From Podaxis mareebaensis (Eukaryota > Basidiomycota > Agaricomycetes > Agaricales > Agaricaceae), in assembly GCA_018524725.1 (NCBI GenBank), contig JAEUWP010000562.1, positions 775,800 through 839,799 of the forward strand: DNA of 64,000 nucleotides, in the 5' to 3' direction. Within the stretch, counting starts at the first letter, position 1, and each line of letters opens with the position of its first letter. Positions 25,301-36,338 of the stretch are shown piece by piece. A program made the translations under genes and the position numbers. The notes below the pieces were generated by a model that was not told the DNA's origin, did not search any database, and saw nothing but the letters and a program-made list of their open reading frames with translations.

Positions 25301-26125
25301 GAGCGGAAGAAGAGCATGTTGAACGCTCTCGAGCGCGAAATTGAGCTGCTAAAGAACCTCCAACATGAGAATATCGTACAATATCTCTGTAAGTTCCTAT
25401 GTCCTTTGTTGGCGTACTCGCCTTCTTACGCTTAACGGTCAGACTCATCCGTGGACGACGAATACCTCAACATCTTCCTCGAATACGTCCCCGGCGGTTC
25501 CGTTGCCACGCTTCTACGCAATTATGGTGCATTCGAAGAAACCCTCGTCAAGAAATTTGTCAGGCAGATTTTGTCTGGGCTAAGCTACTTGCACGAACGT
25601 GATATCATTCATCGAGATATCAAAGGCGCCAATATTCTTGTGGATAATAAAGGTGGCGTTAAGATTTCCGACTTTGGTATCTCGAAGAAGGTCAATGATA
25701 GTGAGTTTCCCTCTTTATGCATATATAATGGGCGCTGAGTGCATTTAGATCTGTTGGCGAGCAAGATGCACCGGTTCTCGTTACAAGGTTCTGTGTTCTG
25801 GATGGCTCCAGAGGTCGTAAAGCAGAGTGGACATACACTCAAAGCTGATATCTGGAGTGTGGGATGCCTTGTGGTCGAGATGTTGACTGGTGAGCATCCC
25901 TGGGCTCAGCTCACCCAGATGCAGGCTATCTTCAAGGCACGTCCTATCACTCATATTATTATTTCACTGACTTTCATTCAGATTGGCTCCTCGGCAAAAC
26001 CTGCAATGCCGTCTGATATTTCCTCGGAGGCTGTTGACTTCCTCGAAAAGACGTTTGAGTTAGACCAGAATGCCCGACCTTCAGCAGCCGAATTGTCTCA
26101 ACATCCTTTCGTCAAGAGGAAATAA
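22339..26125 (+). CDS. STE11: MAPKKK of the Ste11 / Byr2 family
   Basis: Serine/threonine kinase at the top of the mating, filamentation and osmotic-stress MAPK cascades. An N-terminal SAM domain lies at about residues 80-150 ([40 protein letters not shown]), a place where the adaptor Ste50 binds in yeast. A long Pro/Ser/Thr-rich linker follows, then a Ras-binding-like region ([38 protein letters not shown]). A second disordered part ends in an acidic run ([16 protein letters not shown]). The C-terminal kinase shows [20 protein letters not shown] (P-loop), AVKQVELP (Lys), [20 protein letters not shown] (HRD), DFGISKK (DFG), VFWMAPEV and [20 protein letters not shown]. All catalytic residues are present. 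Introns include one after DGPG (GTATGT, about 23960). About 1,150 residues. Confidence 0.95.
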
Positions 26126-26466
26126 CACTATGTTTTCGATGTCATGCCTTCTCTTTACCTGGTGCTCTCTTTTTTTGCGTTGCTTGGATGTCATACGTCA
26201 ACTGTTTCTTCCTTCTCGTGACGTATAACTTATGATCTAGTCACCCCCGTTTCAGTCGCCTTACTCTAGTATACATCAGAAATCATGGTATCAGAGATAT
26301 CACGAATTAATCTGTAACCTACTCCTTGACGTCTATCGCCTCACGGTCCATTTTACGGAATAGCTTGTTCCCGTTCCTGCCCCTTACGCATAGTCATGTA
26401 TGGATTGGAAATCTTGTTCCAGAATATAAGCGTGTATCCAGTTCTTAGTTCATTGCAGTGTCATAA
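26126..26466. terminator. Convergent 3' region, Ste11 / TRM1
   Basis: 341 bases between the stops of two convergent genes. It should contain both 3' UTRs and polyadenylation sites. T-rich and low in structure; no reading frame or repeat was noted. Confidence 0.45.
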
Positions 26467-28953
26467 CTACGCCTGGTCTTCACCTCGTTTCCGCTTACCA
26501 CCAGTTCCAGCTACGGCTTTGGTCCCTGGACCCCAGTGACTGGTTGGGTTCTGCTGATACCTCACAAGCTTGACTTCACTCGAAGCGGTGACTGAATCGG
26601 GGTGTCGCTTGAAATTCGCTTGCGTACTGGTGAACAAGAGATTAGCGTAAGCGGCGACATGTAAATGGACGAGTGATTCACCGAGGCTCCCTGGCCAAGA
26701 GTTTTCGCGCGGGAGACCCTTCACCAATATTCTCCATTTTGACTGGATTGTTTTTGATCCAACAACGGATCACATCGTGGATGTCTCGATGGGGTGCCGT
26801 AGTTTTAAGTGAGCCAGGACAAGCATGCGAACGAGAGACTTTATGTCCTGCATGAAGTAGTGCAGAGCTATAAAACTGGTTTGAGACCTGTGATACATTG
26901 AGTAACCGAACCGGCCGTACGCAAGATCATTGAGTGAGGGACTGCAACAATGGAAGGCACTAGCGAGTTTTGAGGGGGTGAAGTAGAATGGGGCAGTAAT
27001 TTCCTAGACACCAGTTACGTTGGTGAATAGCAAGTGCATGCCATCAAGACGTACTTCTTTCGCGACGGTCAACATTCCCTTCATCCTCGTAGCTGTTCCA
27101 TAGTGATCTTTGTCGTGTTCCAGATGTTCCAGCACGCGGCCAACGAAACTGGAGTCGTGTAGAGGACCTGACCACATTGGTCCCGCGATCTGTTCAACGT
27201 TTTCAGAGCATATTTGGCGCTATCAAGGGAAGTCGCTTACATGTAGCGTTGACTCACATTCAGGGCACTTTTCAGAAACTGTTGGTCCTGCATGCGTCTT
27301 GAAGAGGTAATTTACGTGGCCGCTCTTTTCATGGACCTTCTCAACAACCCTTCCAAGGGGTTGTTCATACCAAGACTGGCAATGCGAACAGATGTAGTAA
27401 TTAGCCGCTTTTCTGGAATGATCGTCAGTTGCTGTGAGGGCCAAGGGCACGTCTGTACTGACGTGAGCGCCTTCTTCGTTTCAAGTGCACCTGACCGCAC
27501 ACGGACAAAGGCCCGAACGTAAAAATCGATAGATAGGGAGAGTAGCGGTTCAATATAGCGGCCATAACGTGCTGCTGCAGTGGATAACGAGTGAAGCACG
27601 AGGCGAAGAGCCTAGGGCCTTCAGTGAAGGATACGAACAACATGGAAAGGAAGCTCACAGCTTCATGCCCATATTCAGCTTTAACTGATACGCCACCATA
27701 ATTTGAATAGCTGGAAAGAAACATTATTATTCGGATTTCGTATCAAAGGGGCCCACTCGCCATTTTTCGGGATAGTTCGTTGTGGCGAGGACGGCCAGAT
27801 CCGTGCAAGTGACACAGAGTAAGCCTGGCGTAAGTGTCAATTCAACCGCAGATGAAGCAAAATGGAAAACTGGCCTCCGTCGTTGACACATTGCACAGCT
27901 GCGTCGACAAAGGGTGCCGCTGTTCCATAGGGGTCGAGATCAACGACATCCACCCTATTTTTATCCTCTCGGTGGTTGTACATTAGAGCACTGTTTCACG
28001 TAGAATGTAATGAGCATTTCGGGACGAATGCAATGGACATGAGCTCACCAGGCATCGCCCTCATTTACTCTGACCTTTCCCGGATTGACCTTCGGCGGAA
28101 CTGAAGGATCGGCGTTAGGCTCCTCGGTTGGACCCAGCCCATTCAGTTTGACGTTTCTCTTCATAGTAGCAATAGCAGCGTCTGACAAGTCATTCGCTAT
28201 GACATACCTGAGTACCGTTATTTCCATCAATATAGGACACAGTGCAGAAGCGGAACGACAGACTTAACGAGAGGAATTTCTTTCGCATAGCGGATGGATC
28301 GTAGACCAGTAGCTGAAAGTGCCTCCAACAAGACAAACTTGTACGGGCGATAGGTGGGCTTATATGCACACTTCAGCATACATTCTCAACGCGACCGAGA
28401 ATTAGTCCACGCACCTCAGGCTTCTGTTGGCCTTCCTGAGGCTGCTCGTTTGCCACATCCCCGCTTTCGCCTTGGGCACCCTCGGTAACTGTCACAGTGA
28501 AAATAGGCTGTCCGTCGTCCCCTGACGCGTCATTCAGTACCCACATAGAGCAACAATCTTATAACGCGTGCCTTTTAGTTTCTTTTTAGGATTGTTGGCT
28601 GCTCGAGCAGCTTTCTTTTCCTGAGCATTCCTCCACTTCTCTTCCTTCGCCCTGTTCAAGTCCTCGCTCCATGTCTTGATACAAGCCACGCTAATATCAC
28701 GATTGAACTCTTGCACCGGATTCAAGAATGCATCATTGGCAGAAAGCAAGATATGTGAGGTATTTTCGGTGTGGAGGCGAAAGCCGTCGGGAACTTCGAT
28801 TTTATCTGTAGATGTCGTCGATGTCGATGCCGCCATTCGAAGATGGATGATAGGAGAAAACAACGGGGATTTTTGAGTGCGGCACAAAGGCCTGAACAGA
28901 GAAAAGATCCCGAGCGACGTTTTGGAATACGAATTTGTTCTCGGACTTCTCAT
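26467..28953 (-). CDS. TRM1: tRNA (guanine26-N2)-dimethyltransferase
   Basis: Dimethylates G26 of nuclear and mitochondrial tRNAs. Motifs in order: [20 protein letters not shown] (family N-terminal signature), [20 protein letters not shown] (SAM motif), [40 protein letters not shown] (DPYG catalytic region), VNDGG, and a late zinc-binding region with [16 protein letters not shown] and [13 protein letters not shown]. It ends [11 protein letters not shown], a basic tail that may be a nuclear localisation signal. Two in-frame ATGs exist: 28953, with a 39-residue Arg/Ser/Leu-rich lead ([20 protein letters not shown]), and 28836 ([20 protein letters not shown]). Yeast TRM1 makes mitochondrial and nuclear forms from two starts, so both may be used. 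About 630 residues from the inner start. Confidence 0.94.
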
Positions 28954-29181
28954 TTGGAAGCAAACGTCCGTCCGGAACGAGGCCGGTCCGCTTCAAATCC
29001 ACGGCAGTAGGCGCGCAACAGGGTCAATTGGATGTCCATAATACCGTCCAGTGGTACAAAAGTATGTCCTAGTATGTCCTACAACAAATATTATGTGCGA
29101 AGGCCCAAGAAGGTCAGGTACAGTCCAGCTAACTGTTAGTTCGAGAACGATCAATAATGTCTATCCAGCAAACAGGATATG
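28954..29181. other. TRM1 promoter and ferric reductase 3' region, with a short direct repeat
   Basis: 228 bases. The decamer GTATGTCCTA occurs twice in tandem near 29060-29081, and a related ATATGTC appears again nearby. No open frame of note. Confidence 0.4.
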
Positions 29182-32153
29182 TCAATAATCAAATTCTTCG
29201 GCGACAAACGAAATATGTCCACGGCCACCTTCCTTCCAGACACATCCTAGGTTAATCTGTGCAACGACGCATTCCCGCACCAAGGTGTTCAGTGATGCAG
29301 GTCCACAGCCTATAGGAGAGAGATCCCAGTCAGCTGTGAGCGAAACTGAATCAAGACCACTCACATGCAACCACAGCAGGCCCATCTGCGGCATAAACCT
29401 CCTCCCTCATGATACGCTCCAATTTCGGTCTCCCTGGACGTGCATATTCCGACACGACCATGACATCGCGCTCCTCGTACTCATTCATCTGGAGGCGGAA
29501 TCCGGCCGTGCCGGCAGGCTCTATGATATCGTTACTGTGGTTCCTGACTGGCGCGAGACCAGCAGAGGAGGGCGACATTGCGATATTTTCGTGTGGGTCC
29601 TTTGATAAGGAAGAATATCCTGTGCCGGCTCGATGATGTATCGGAGAGGGTTGTGCAGGTGCATGAGGCGCCAGTTCATGTCCGCCATCGTCGACAGACC
29701 CTAAGGGACTCGGGATGTAGCCCTTTCGTCCACGGCAGTGGTAGCCGCCCGAATTCCGACTGCTAGATGCAGGCGGGCAATGCTTCGACTCCGGCTCGGA
29801 ACCGAGCTCCGGGCTATCTGTGGTTGAACGGAGGGTTTTCGACTTGGTTGGCGCAGAAATATTTGTCCCTCCAGTCTCCGATGCCTTTTTTCTAGATTCA
29901 GCTACGCTATTAAGTAGTAACTTTTTACTCCGCGCCCTCCTGACTTTGGATTCCCTCTTTACCCGTTTGTTGAATGTACTTTCTCCGAGCAGTTCTACAT
30001 CTTCGTCGCCTTCAAACGTTACCAAATCGTCACTTTCCGCATCCTCGAGTGCAACCTCAACGTCCCCATCATGTTGAGAGGCAGCTCCACCTGTTCTGTA
30101 CGAATCGTCTAGGAAATCGTTGTCATCGTCTGAGGGAATCAAGTCAGCAGAGTGGTCTCTTCCGGAAAGGCGAGGCACGGGTGGCAAGAGTGTTTCCTGG
30201 TCGCCCATCTCTAAAGGCTCAGATTCGAACTCCGTCGTTGGCCCAGCCCTTGGTTTAGACTGCGGATGGGTAACGAAAATACTTATATCGATCTCGGATG
30301 AGGAGGCCATCGCAATACAACGACGAAGGGTGGATGCAGCCCACTGAATATGTCCTAAAAGCGGAGCATTCAAGCCTCAGCCACTCGAAGATAGGAAAGA
30401 GTGACCGTTACCATATTCCCGAACTATCCAAACGAACTTCACCCTCGTGATACCATCGCCCATGACTTCCCACTCCTCCCTCTCCGCCCTCCTTTTCCGC
30501 TGGACGATCAGCCGACAGAGGTGTTCGAGGATGCTGAGGCCATAACTAACACCCGAACCGCCCACGACGATGACCGCACTAGAATACGAACCCCACCGCA
30601 CTCTACCGGCGCTTCCGAAAGGACCATCGACGTTCATCCTCAGCAGCACACCAGAATCTGGAACCTTCGTATCCAGCGGTGGTGTTTCCTTCGGTGGACA
30701 AACCGCGCCACTCAAACATAGGTGTATGACTTGATTCCAAAGCTTTCTTGTGAATCCATTCTTCACTCTGATGAAGAATACAAGCACGGGAGGACGGCCA
30801 TGGCCTTCATGGATCGATGCAGACGTGAATGGATGCGTCGTAAACCTGGAAATCGAAGGCATGTTGATCAGGAAGTATTGACCTGGTGCCCAGCCGCAGT
30901 CTCGAGGTAGAACGTAGGTCACTCGTACCGTTGTTCCGGCGACAATTTCTGCGTGTGCGAATCCCAGGGGTGGATAATATCGCGTGTGCAAGCTGCGCTT
31001 GACGACCGCAAAACCAGACGGATGCTGTGTAGCGAGTGGAGTAGATGAGGAAGACACATAGCCGGAAGACGACGATGTTGACAGTTGTTCATACTCTCGA
31101 CCATAGTGGCTGGACATGCGGTTAATGTAGATGTATCGCGTGGCTCTCCATAACCGTTCTCCCACCCAGATGGCCAGCGCGCACCACGTCCACCACCATA
31201 CACTCGGATGGTGGAACGCGGCCGCTGTTAGCATAAGTGGTACGAATAAGACGTGAAGAGCGTAGAACACCTCATAGTGTTCATTTCGTAACGGCTTGAG
31301 CGAGGTGAATACGAGAAGTGTAAGCAAGAAGAAGGCCTGAACGAATATTCAGTAAATATTCAGAAAACACAGAATATCAATCTGAATGACATCAGCTTAC
31401 CGTCCAGCCGAAGAGAAAAGGTGGATAGTACCAAACGTGTCTGAATACCATGTCCCCCGAAGCCGAATGTTTTTCGAGGACGAGCTGGACACTCCAGGAC
31501 CCAACATGACAAGCCGTTAATAGCCAAATCAAGCCTGCCGTCCACCGATGCAGCCAAGCTAGCTTGTCGAAATCCATCTGTGTTGTGAACTTGAATGAGA
31601 ATAACGCGAATGGGGAGCCTTTGAGGGCAAATAGGATACACAACGGGAATAGGGCAAACACCATGAGGCCTGTGCGGCCTGCTGAGGTCCACCATGATTT
31701 TTGTATAACCTCTATAGGTTGACCAGGATCCTCGGCAGGTGGAAGGTAGTCCGGCCCCACGAACGAGAGCGTTAGAACAATGATACTGAAGAGGAGTATG
31801 CCCAATATACGACCGTTGGAAGGTAGATACATAGGTTGGATTTTCTTTGAACGCTGGCATTTCATCCTCCCGTACGTCCAGGAAATAAACCGCGGGAGCC
31901 TTCTCCGACCTAGTACAAGGATGTTCCAGCATGCTGCAAGAATGCCTCCATGCAAATGGAACAAGCGAGTCCATGTGAGTATCAGAGTGATCGCCCCGAC
32001 AACACCCCAAAATAGATAGCCATAGTATCGCGACCGTGGGCTCATTGAATGTGAGATGAGATATGCTTGGACCCACTCAACGTCGCTCAGACAAACGTCC
32101 GTAGCATTGCCATCCACAGGAATTGTTGTGGGACAAGGCTCGGGGAGCGACAT
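29182..32153 (-). CDS. Ferric/cupric reductase, transmembrane flavocytochrome (FRE family)
   Basis: Plasma-membrane reductase that moves electrons from NAD(P)H through FAD and heme to outside Fe(III) or Cu(II) before uptake. The chosen ATG at 32153 gives MSLPEPCPTTIPVDGNATDV, an outer N-terminus. Membrane segments follow, then the ferric-reductase core: LAWLHRWTAGLIWLLTACHV and HYEVFYALHVLFVPLMLTAA, each with the spaced His pairs that bind heme. The FAD site reads FTTHPFTSASIHE (HPFT). The NAD(P)H domain has SAVIVVGGSGVSYGLSILEH and ends with VVACGCGPASLNTLVRECVV and GHISFVAEEFDY. A GTAACG intron at about 30412 joins the reductase body to the rest, so the two long open frames here are one gene. 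An acidic insert of about 230 residues interrupts the last domain. An earlier start (32316) with one intron is possible. Confidence 0.93.
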
Positions 32154-32549
32154 GGAGTCTGTGAGGGAGAAATTCGTTAGGAGAAAGGCAGGCGGGGGTA
32201 AGGCCACGGAATGGCGCGCCACAGACAGTGTCTTGGAGAAGATATACAGATGCACGAGCCATCTGGAACGGAACCGAGGGCATATCACCTAAGCCAACTA
32301 AGTCCAAGAGGGCCATTATGCCACTCTTCATTCAAAGACCCCCCTGCCGTCAAAGACTCTTCGTGGATTCATTGATTGCCGTGGGAGCATTACCTTGACA
32401 TTACCTTCCTCACCATGGGGTCCGAAGTACCATTCCAGTAGCTAGGACCCTCCTCACCGCTTCAATAGCGGGCAGGTACGTCCGATGTCTTTCAAAAAGT
32501 TTAGATACCATTTCGTAAATCACAGCTACAACACACGTTTCGAGTGTCT
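32154..32549. promoter_or_regulatory. Ferric reductase promoter / ATX1 3' region
   Basis: 396 bases between the ATX1 stop and the ferric reductase start, same strand. An upstream ATG at 32316 (MALLDLVGLG) could be joined to DSMSLPEP by a GTGATA...CTCACAG intron in frame, which would move the start. No clear metal-response motif was identified by eye. Confidence 0.4.
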
Positions 32550-32990
32550 TTACTCGACGGTGACGCCAGAACGAATCTATGAAGATCACTCAGAATAACT
32601 CCTTGGCGTATTGTACGCAACCCACCTCTTTGCCAGTTTTTGCGATCTTCTCCCGAATGGTGTCATAAGGCTGTGTGGACTTTACGATGACCTCTTGTTT
32701 CTCCAGGGAAACATCAAAAGAGGAGACCTCTATTTCACAGGTCAATTTCTGGTGGTGATTCGACCGTCACACATACTCGCCTTTATTATCTTGGGCTTTC
32801 TTGAGCACGCGGGTGATAGCGCCGGAACAACCGCCACAGGTCATCTATTCAACTAATTGTTCAAATCATCCTGCTTGACCCTTGAGCGCACAGAGCTACC
32901 TTAACATCGAATTTGTAAGTGTGTTCCTTTGATCTCGTCAAGGCCATGTCTCAGATCATCTGCAGCAATACCACTCACAGGTTCAGACAT
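32550..32990 (-). CDS. ATX1: Copper metallochaperone ATX1
   Basis: Cytosolic Cu(I) chaperone that delivers copper to the Golgi Ccc2-type ATPase and so to multicopper ferroxidases. No exon is long enough to show as an open frame; the protein appears only after splicing. Exons: 32990-32979 (MSEP), 32926-32901 or 32900 (EHTYKFDVK), from 32844 (MTCGGCSGAITRVLKKAQDN), then VSSFDVSLEKQEVIVKSTQP, YDTIREKIAKTGKE, and 32576-32550 (IRSGVTVE, TAA). MTCGGC is the MTCxGC copper site, SLEKQ and KTGKE are family hallmarks, and the length of about 75 residues is right. The second-to-third exon junction works best as a GC-AG intron (AAAG|GCGAGT). An alternative start at 32947 would give MALTRSKEHTYKF. Tandem with the ferric reductase. 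Confidence 0.9.
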
Positions 32991-33524
32991 GTTAATTTCC
33001 AGAGAAGGGTCGGATTTGCGCTGTCAAGACTCGTTTCCAACAGGGACCTCTCTAACACGCGGGCGAGTAGACTTACGGTTCAGTAACACACGGGAAGCAA
33101 GAAAAAGGGGAGAGCGAAGGTTGCTATCAGTGGTCGATCGCTATATAAGTATCTTTACTGTGGTTTACCAAGCAGTGATATGGCAGTGTGTTGATCACGT
33201 CATTACAATCACTTGGTAACATTCTATAGATGGTTAATACTTACTCATCTCCTTTGGACTCAAGCAGAAGCCAATGACGCATATCGAGTTTTTCGCTCGG
33301 TCCCACTTGCCCGAGGCTATGATCATAAATCCAGGAATTTCGATAAGTTCGAGGAGATTACATGAGCTGGGCTGAATCTTATCCCAGAAAACCCAAAAAT
33401 TATGATCGTGTATCATAAGGGTATACAGGTATGGCTATGATAGAGATATCATTGCGGATCATATTGCCCGTGAAATGTTGGTCATCATCTACGAGTCCGA
33501 CCTTCTACCATCTCCATTGGTTCA
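32991..33524. promoter_or_regulatory. ATX1 upstream region
   Basis: 534 bases between the ATX1 start and the LAT transporter stop. Frames here, such as a minus-strand one at 33237-33416, lack codon bias or recognisable motifs. It should hold the ATX1 promoter and the transporter 3' UTR. Confidence 0.4.
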
Positions 33525-36060
33525 TCAGCCTCCGTCGATACTGCAACCCAACCATCGTCCGCGGGCTGCCGTCCGCGGATCCGAGAGATCATTGCTTTCA
33601 ACCAAGCTGGTTTTACGCTTGTTCAACAGACACGGCCTGGCGGAAGTAAATGGAGACCTACAGAATATTTGGGGCCGGTCGTCATTACGTTGAGTAATAT
33701 AATATACCGGGATTCCAGCTAGGACGAATCCTAATAAAATGAGGACCAGATCCGAGCGGAAACCACGCCATTCAACTTACCACAAACCGCCATGGCTTCC
33801 AGAGGGGCTGCGATGACAGGCATGCATAGCAGAAATAGGGCCACCTAATCATAAGTTGGAATAAGGATCATAAATCGGCAACACGACTCACAGCGCAAAA
33901 AGTCAGCGGCGTAGTGATCCATGTCTTGTAAGGCCTTCAAAAATTTTTGATGCTGCACCGGTGACAACAATGGCATACACTTACCTCTCCAACAAGGGTT
34001 CCTTGACACGTAGGATGACGAGGCCTAAAACCTGTCAAAAAGAATTAACGGGGATGGAAAACGCGAAGATCAGGTTATATTCTTACTGTCAAGAAATAAA
34101 AGGCCCAAGAAGCCACAACAGAGAAATTGATGAGAGATCGGAATCCACCACCAATGACAATGAAAGCGACAGTGATTGCGGCTTGTAGGAGTGCAGCGTT
34201 CAAGGGCGTCTTCCTGGTGGTATGCAACCTACCAAACATAGCGGGGATGAAGTTTTCTCGGCCGGCAGCATAAACAAGACGTGAAGATGTGAAGAACGAG
34301 CCTATGACGGATAGTAGGTCAACTAAAAGATTCCCAGAAGTAGATCGTAGAAAAGATTACCGTTCAAGGCTCCGAAGCACGAGATCGCAACCATAAGGGC
34401 AAAAATAGTCCCACCAATTGGTCCGAAAACGGCACGGCCGAAATCTAGTGCGACCGTGTTACTCAAACCGACAAGATCCTGATCAACAGAACGGTCAGTT
34501 TAAGAATTTAAGAAGAGGGAGGGAACGTATTACCCGATCTAGAACCACGAAATATGAAAGATTCGCCAACAAGAACAGAAGCTGGGAGAGAGACCCATGA
34601 ATCTGCTAGCGTAGTACCGGGCTATAGGTCGCTTACTGTGACGATTGCCATGCTCAAGTGTATGGCTCGTGGTATATTGCGTTCTGGATGATGGATTTCG
34701 CCACCGACGTAGTTGGCTTGGTCCCACCCATCAAATGCCCATAGCCCAGAATACAAGGCGAGTGAATATGCGGAGGGACTAGTGCTGGCTCCCTCGAACC
34801 ATGATTGATGGAAAGTTGCTGTTGCTTTTCCGCGGGCTAACTGTACAATCCCGAGCGTCATCACGAAGATCTGATATCGGGGTCATACTCTCGAAAGGAG
34901 GACCAAAGACGGAACAATCATACCAGAGCTGTAATCTTGTTCGTGGGTTCCCATGAGAAAAGAGGCACACCAGACAACGGACAAGATCGGCCTACCTTGA
35001 CAGTTGTAAAAACGACAGCAACTCGGGTTCCTAACTGACGGGCTGCAACGCAGAGGGCCGTTACCACAAGGACTGCTCCGACTGCAGTAAGTTTGATGGC
35101 CCATTGAGGAATATCGTCCGGCGATACCTCATCGCGACTATGGCTAAGAAATAACCTGTTCATGTATTCCGCGAAAATGAGACTTATTACCGCGTTTCCT
35201 CCTATCAGGGCATCAGTCGTTGGTAGGACCGTGACAGGCACAAATGGAAATACCAGGTTTCAGAGCGATGATCGCAGTCCACGCAAATAAGTATGATACT
35301 AATGGTCCATATGCGTATGAAAGATATGCTTGTGCTCCTCCGTTTTGGGGTATCGCCGATCCAAGTTCGGCATAACTACTTGCTCCAGTCCACGCCAGCA
35401 GACCAGACAGAAGCCACACCACCAAACTTGCTCCAACACTGTGGGTATTTGCCACTACCACTCCAGGCGAAGAACTTGGAAAATGATGTCAGATGGTATA
35501 AAAAGTGATAGAATAGACTTGCAGCGTACAAGATACCGGAGCCAATCTAGCTTCCAATTCAACTCAGCAGCTGGGAATTCGGAACCAAGCGAGAAATACC
35601 TGCAAGCCGACGCAAAGGGCGATACCTTGAAGGGCGTGAGGACGGAAGGAGGGCTCAGCATGTACCACTCACCATTGATCAGACCAATACTTTTCTCCCC
35701 ATCGCCATGCACAATCATAGGTTCCGTTACACTGGCACTGAGCGGTAGCTGGTCGAGACTTCATGAGAAACAGGTTCTAGACGTCAAGCACTTGAGACTT
35801 ACCAAGTCCTGCTGAAAGTTGAATCCGGACACGGAATAAGACCGAGTTCTGAATCCACGTATTAGCAATGCGCTTTCCAGAATTCGCCGGTTGGCGACTA
35901 ACCGGCCATATCTTTGCGATATTGATTGTGCCGGGCCCTCTGCTACTTCTAGTGCCCGCAACGACTCCTCAGAATCATGGGACGAGTGTCGTGAAGATGG
36001 TTCGAAATTATTCAGAGGAGAACGCAGTGAGACATATTCCTCTCTGGAAAAACTCGTCAT
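33525..36060 (-). CDS. LAT-family amino-acid transporter (APC superfamily)
   Basis: Predicted plasma-membrane amino-acid permease of the L-type (LAT) group, which in fungi includes the methionine permeases Mup1/Mup3. Start at 36060 (MTSFSREEYVSLRSPLNNFE); an acidic, Ser-rich cytosolic N-terminus of about 90 residues. Spliced exons give ASLVVWLLSGLLAWTGASSY then AELGSAIPQNGGAQAYLSYA (TM3 region and the PxNGG motif), GNAVISLIFAEYMNRLF, WAIKLTAVGAVLVVTALCVA, LYSGLWAFDGWDQANYVGGE then IHHPERNIPRAIHLSM (LAT signature), LGLVILRVKEPLLER, and VALFLLCMPVIAAPLEAMAV. The last exon reads GFVLAGIPVYYITQRNDDRP and stops at 33525. About 12 membrane spans are expected. Many short introns; internal borders approximate. 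Substrate not inferable. Confidence 0.9.
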
Positions 36061-36338
36061 GGGTAATGGGTCGTTATGGAAAAGGGAAAGACTCGACTTG
36101 CGCAAGCAGTCGGAAGTGCACCCAAAGCTTGCGAGTCACAGGAAATGGTGTAATTGGCCGGGGGACAACCAATGTTTGGCATCGCTATCTGCTGCAAACA
36201 ATGTGGACTACGAATCCTTAGGCGCGCATAATGTCATCCCTGGCGCTGCTGGACCGATCCTCTTCAACATGGTGGGAATGACAATTTATTTGGTGGACAA
36301 CCTGTATATCGTTTCTATTCACCTCTGATCACCTCCGC
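36061..36338. other. LAT transporter promoter / MTR3 3' region
   Basis: 278 bases between two minus-strand genes. Plus-strand frames overlap here but have no recognised product. No repeat seen. Confidence 0.35.

Noticed and set aside
22339..26125. Mating-type locus near Ste11
   Set aside because: No homeodomain, pheromone receptor, pheromone or mitochondrial intermediate peptidase gene is present in the window.
29182..30373. Separate acidic hypothetical gene downstream of the ferric reductase
   Set aside because: An intron at about 30412 joins it in frame to the reductase, and it carries the CGP motif and C-terminal FAEEFDY-type end that the reductase otherwise lacks.
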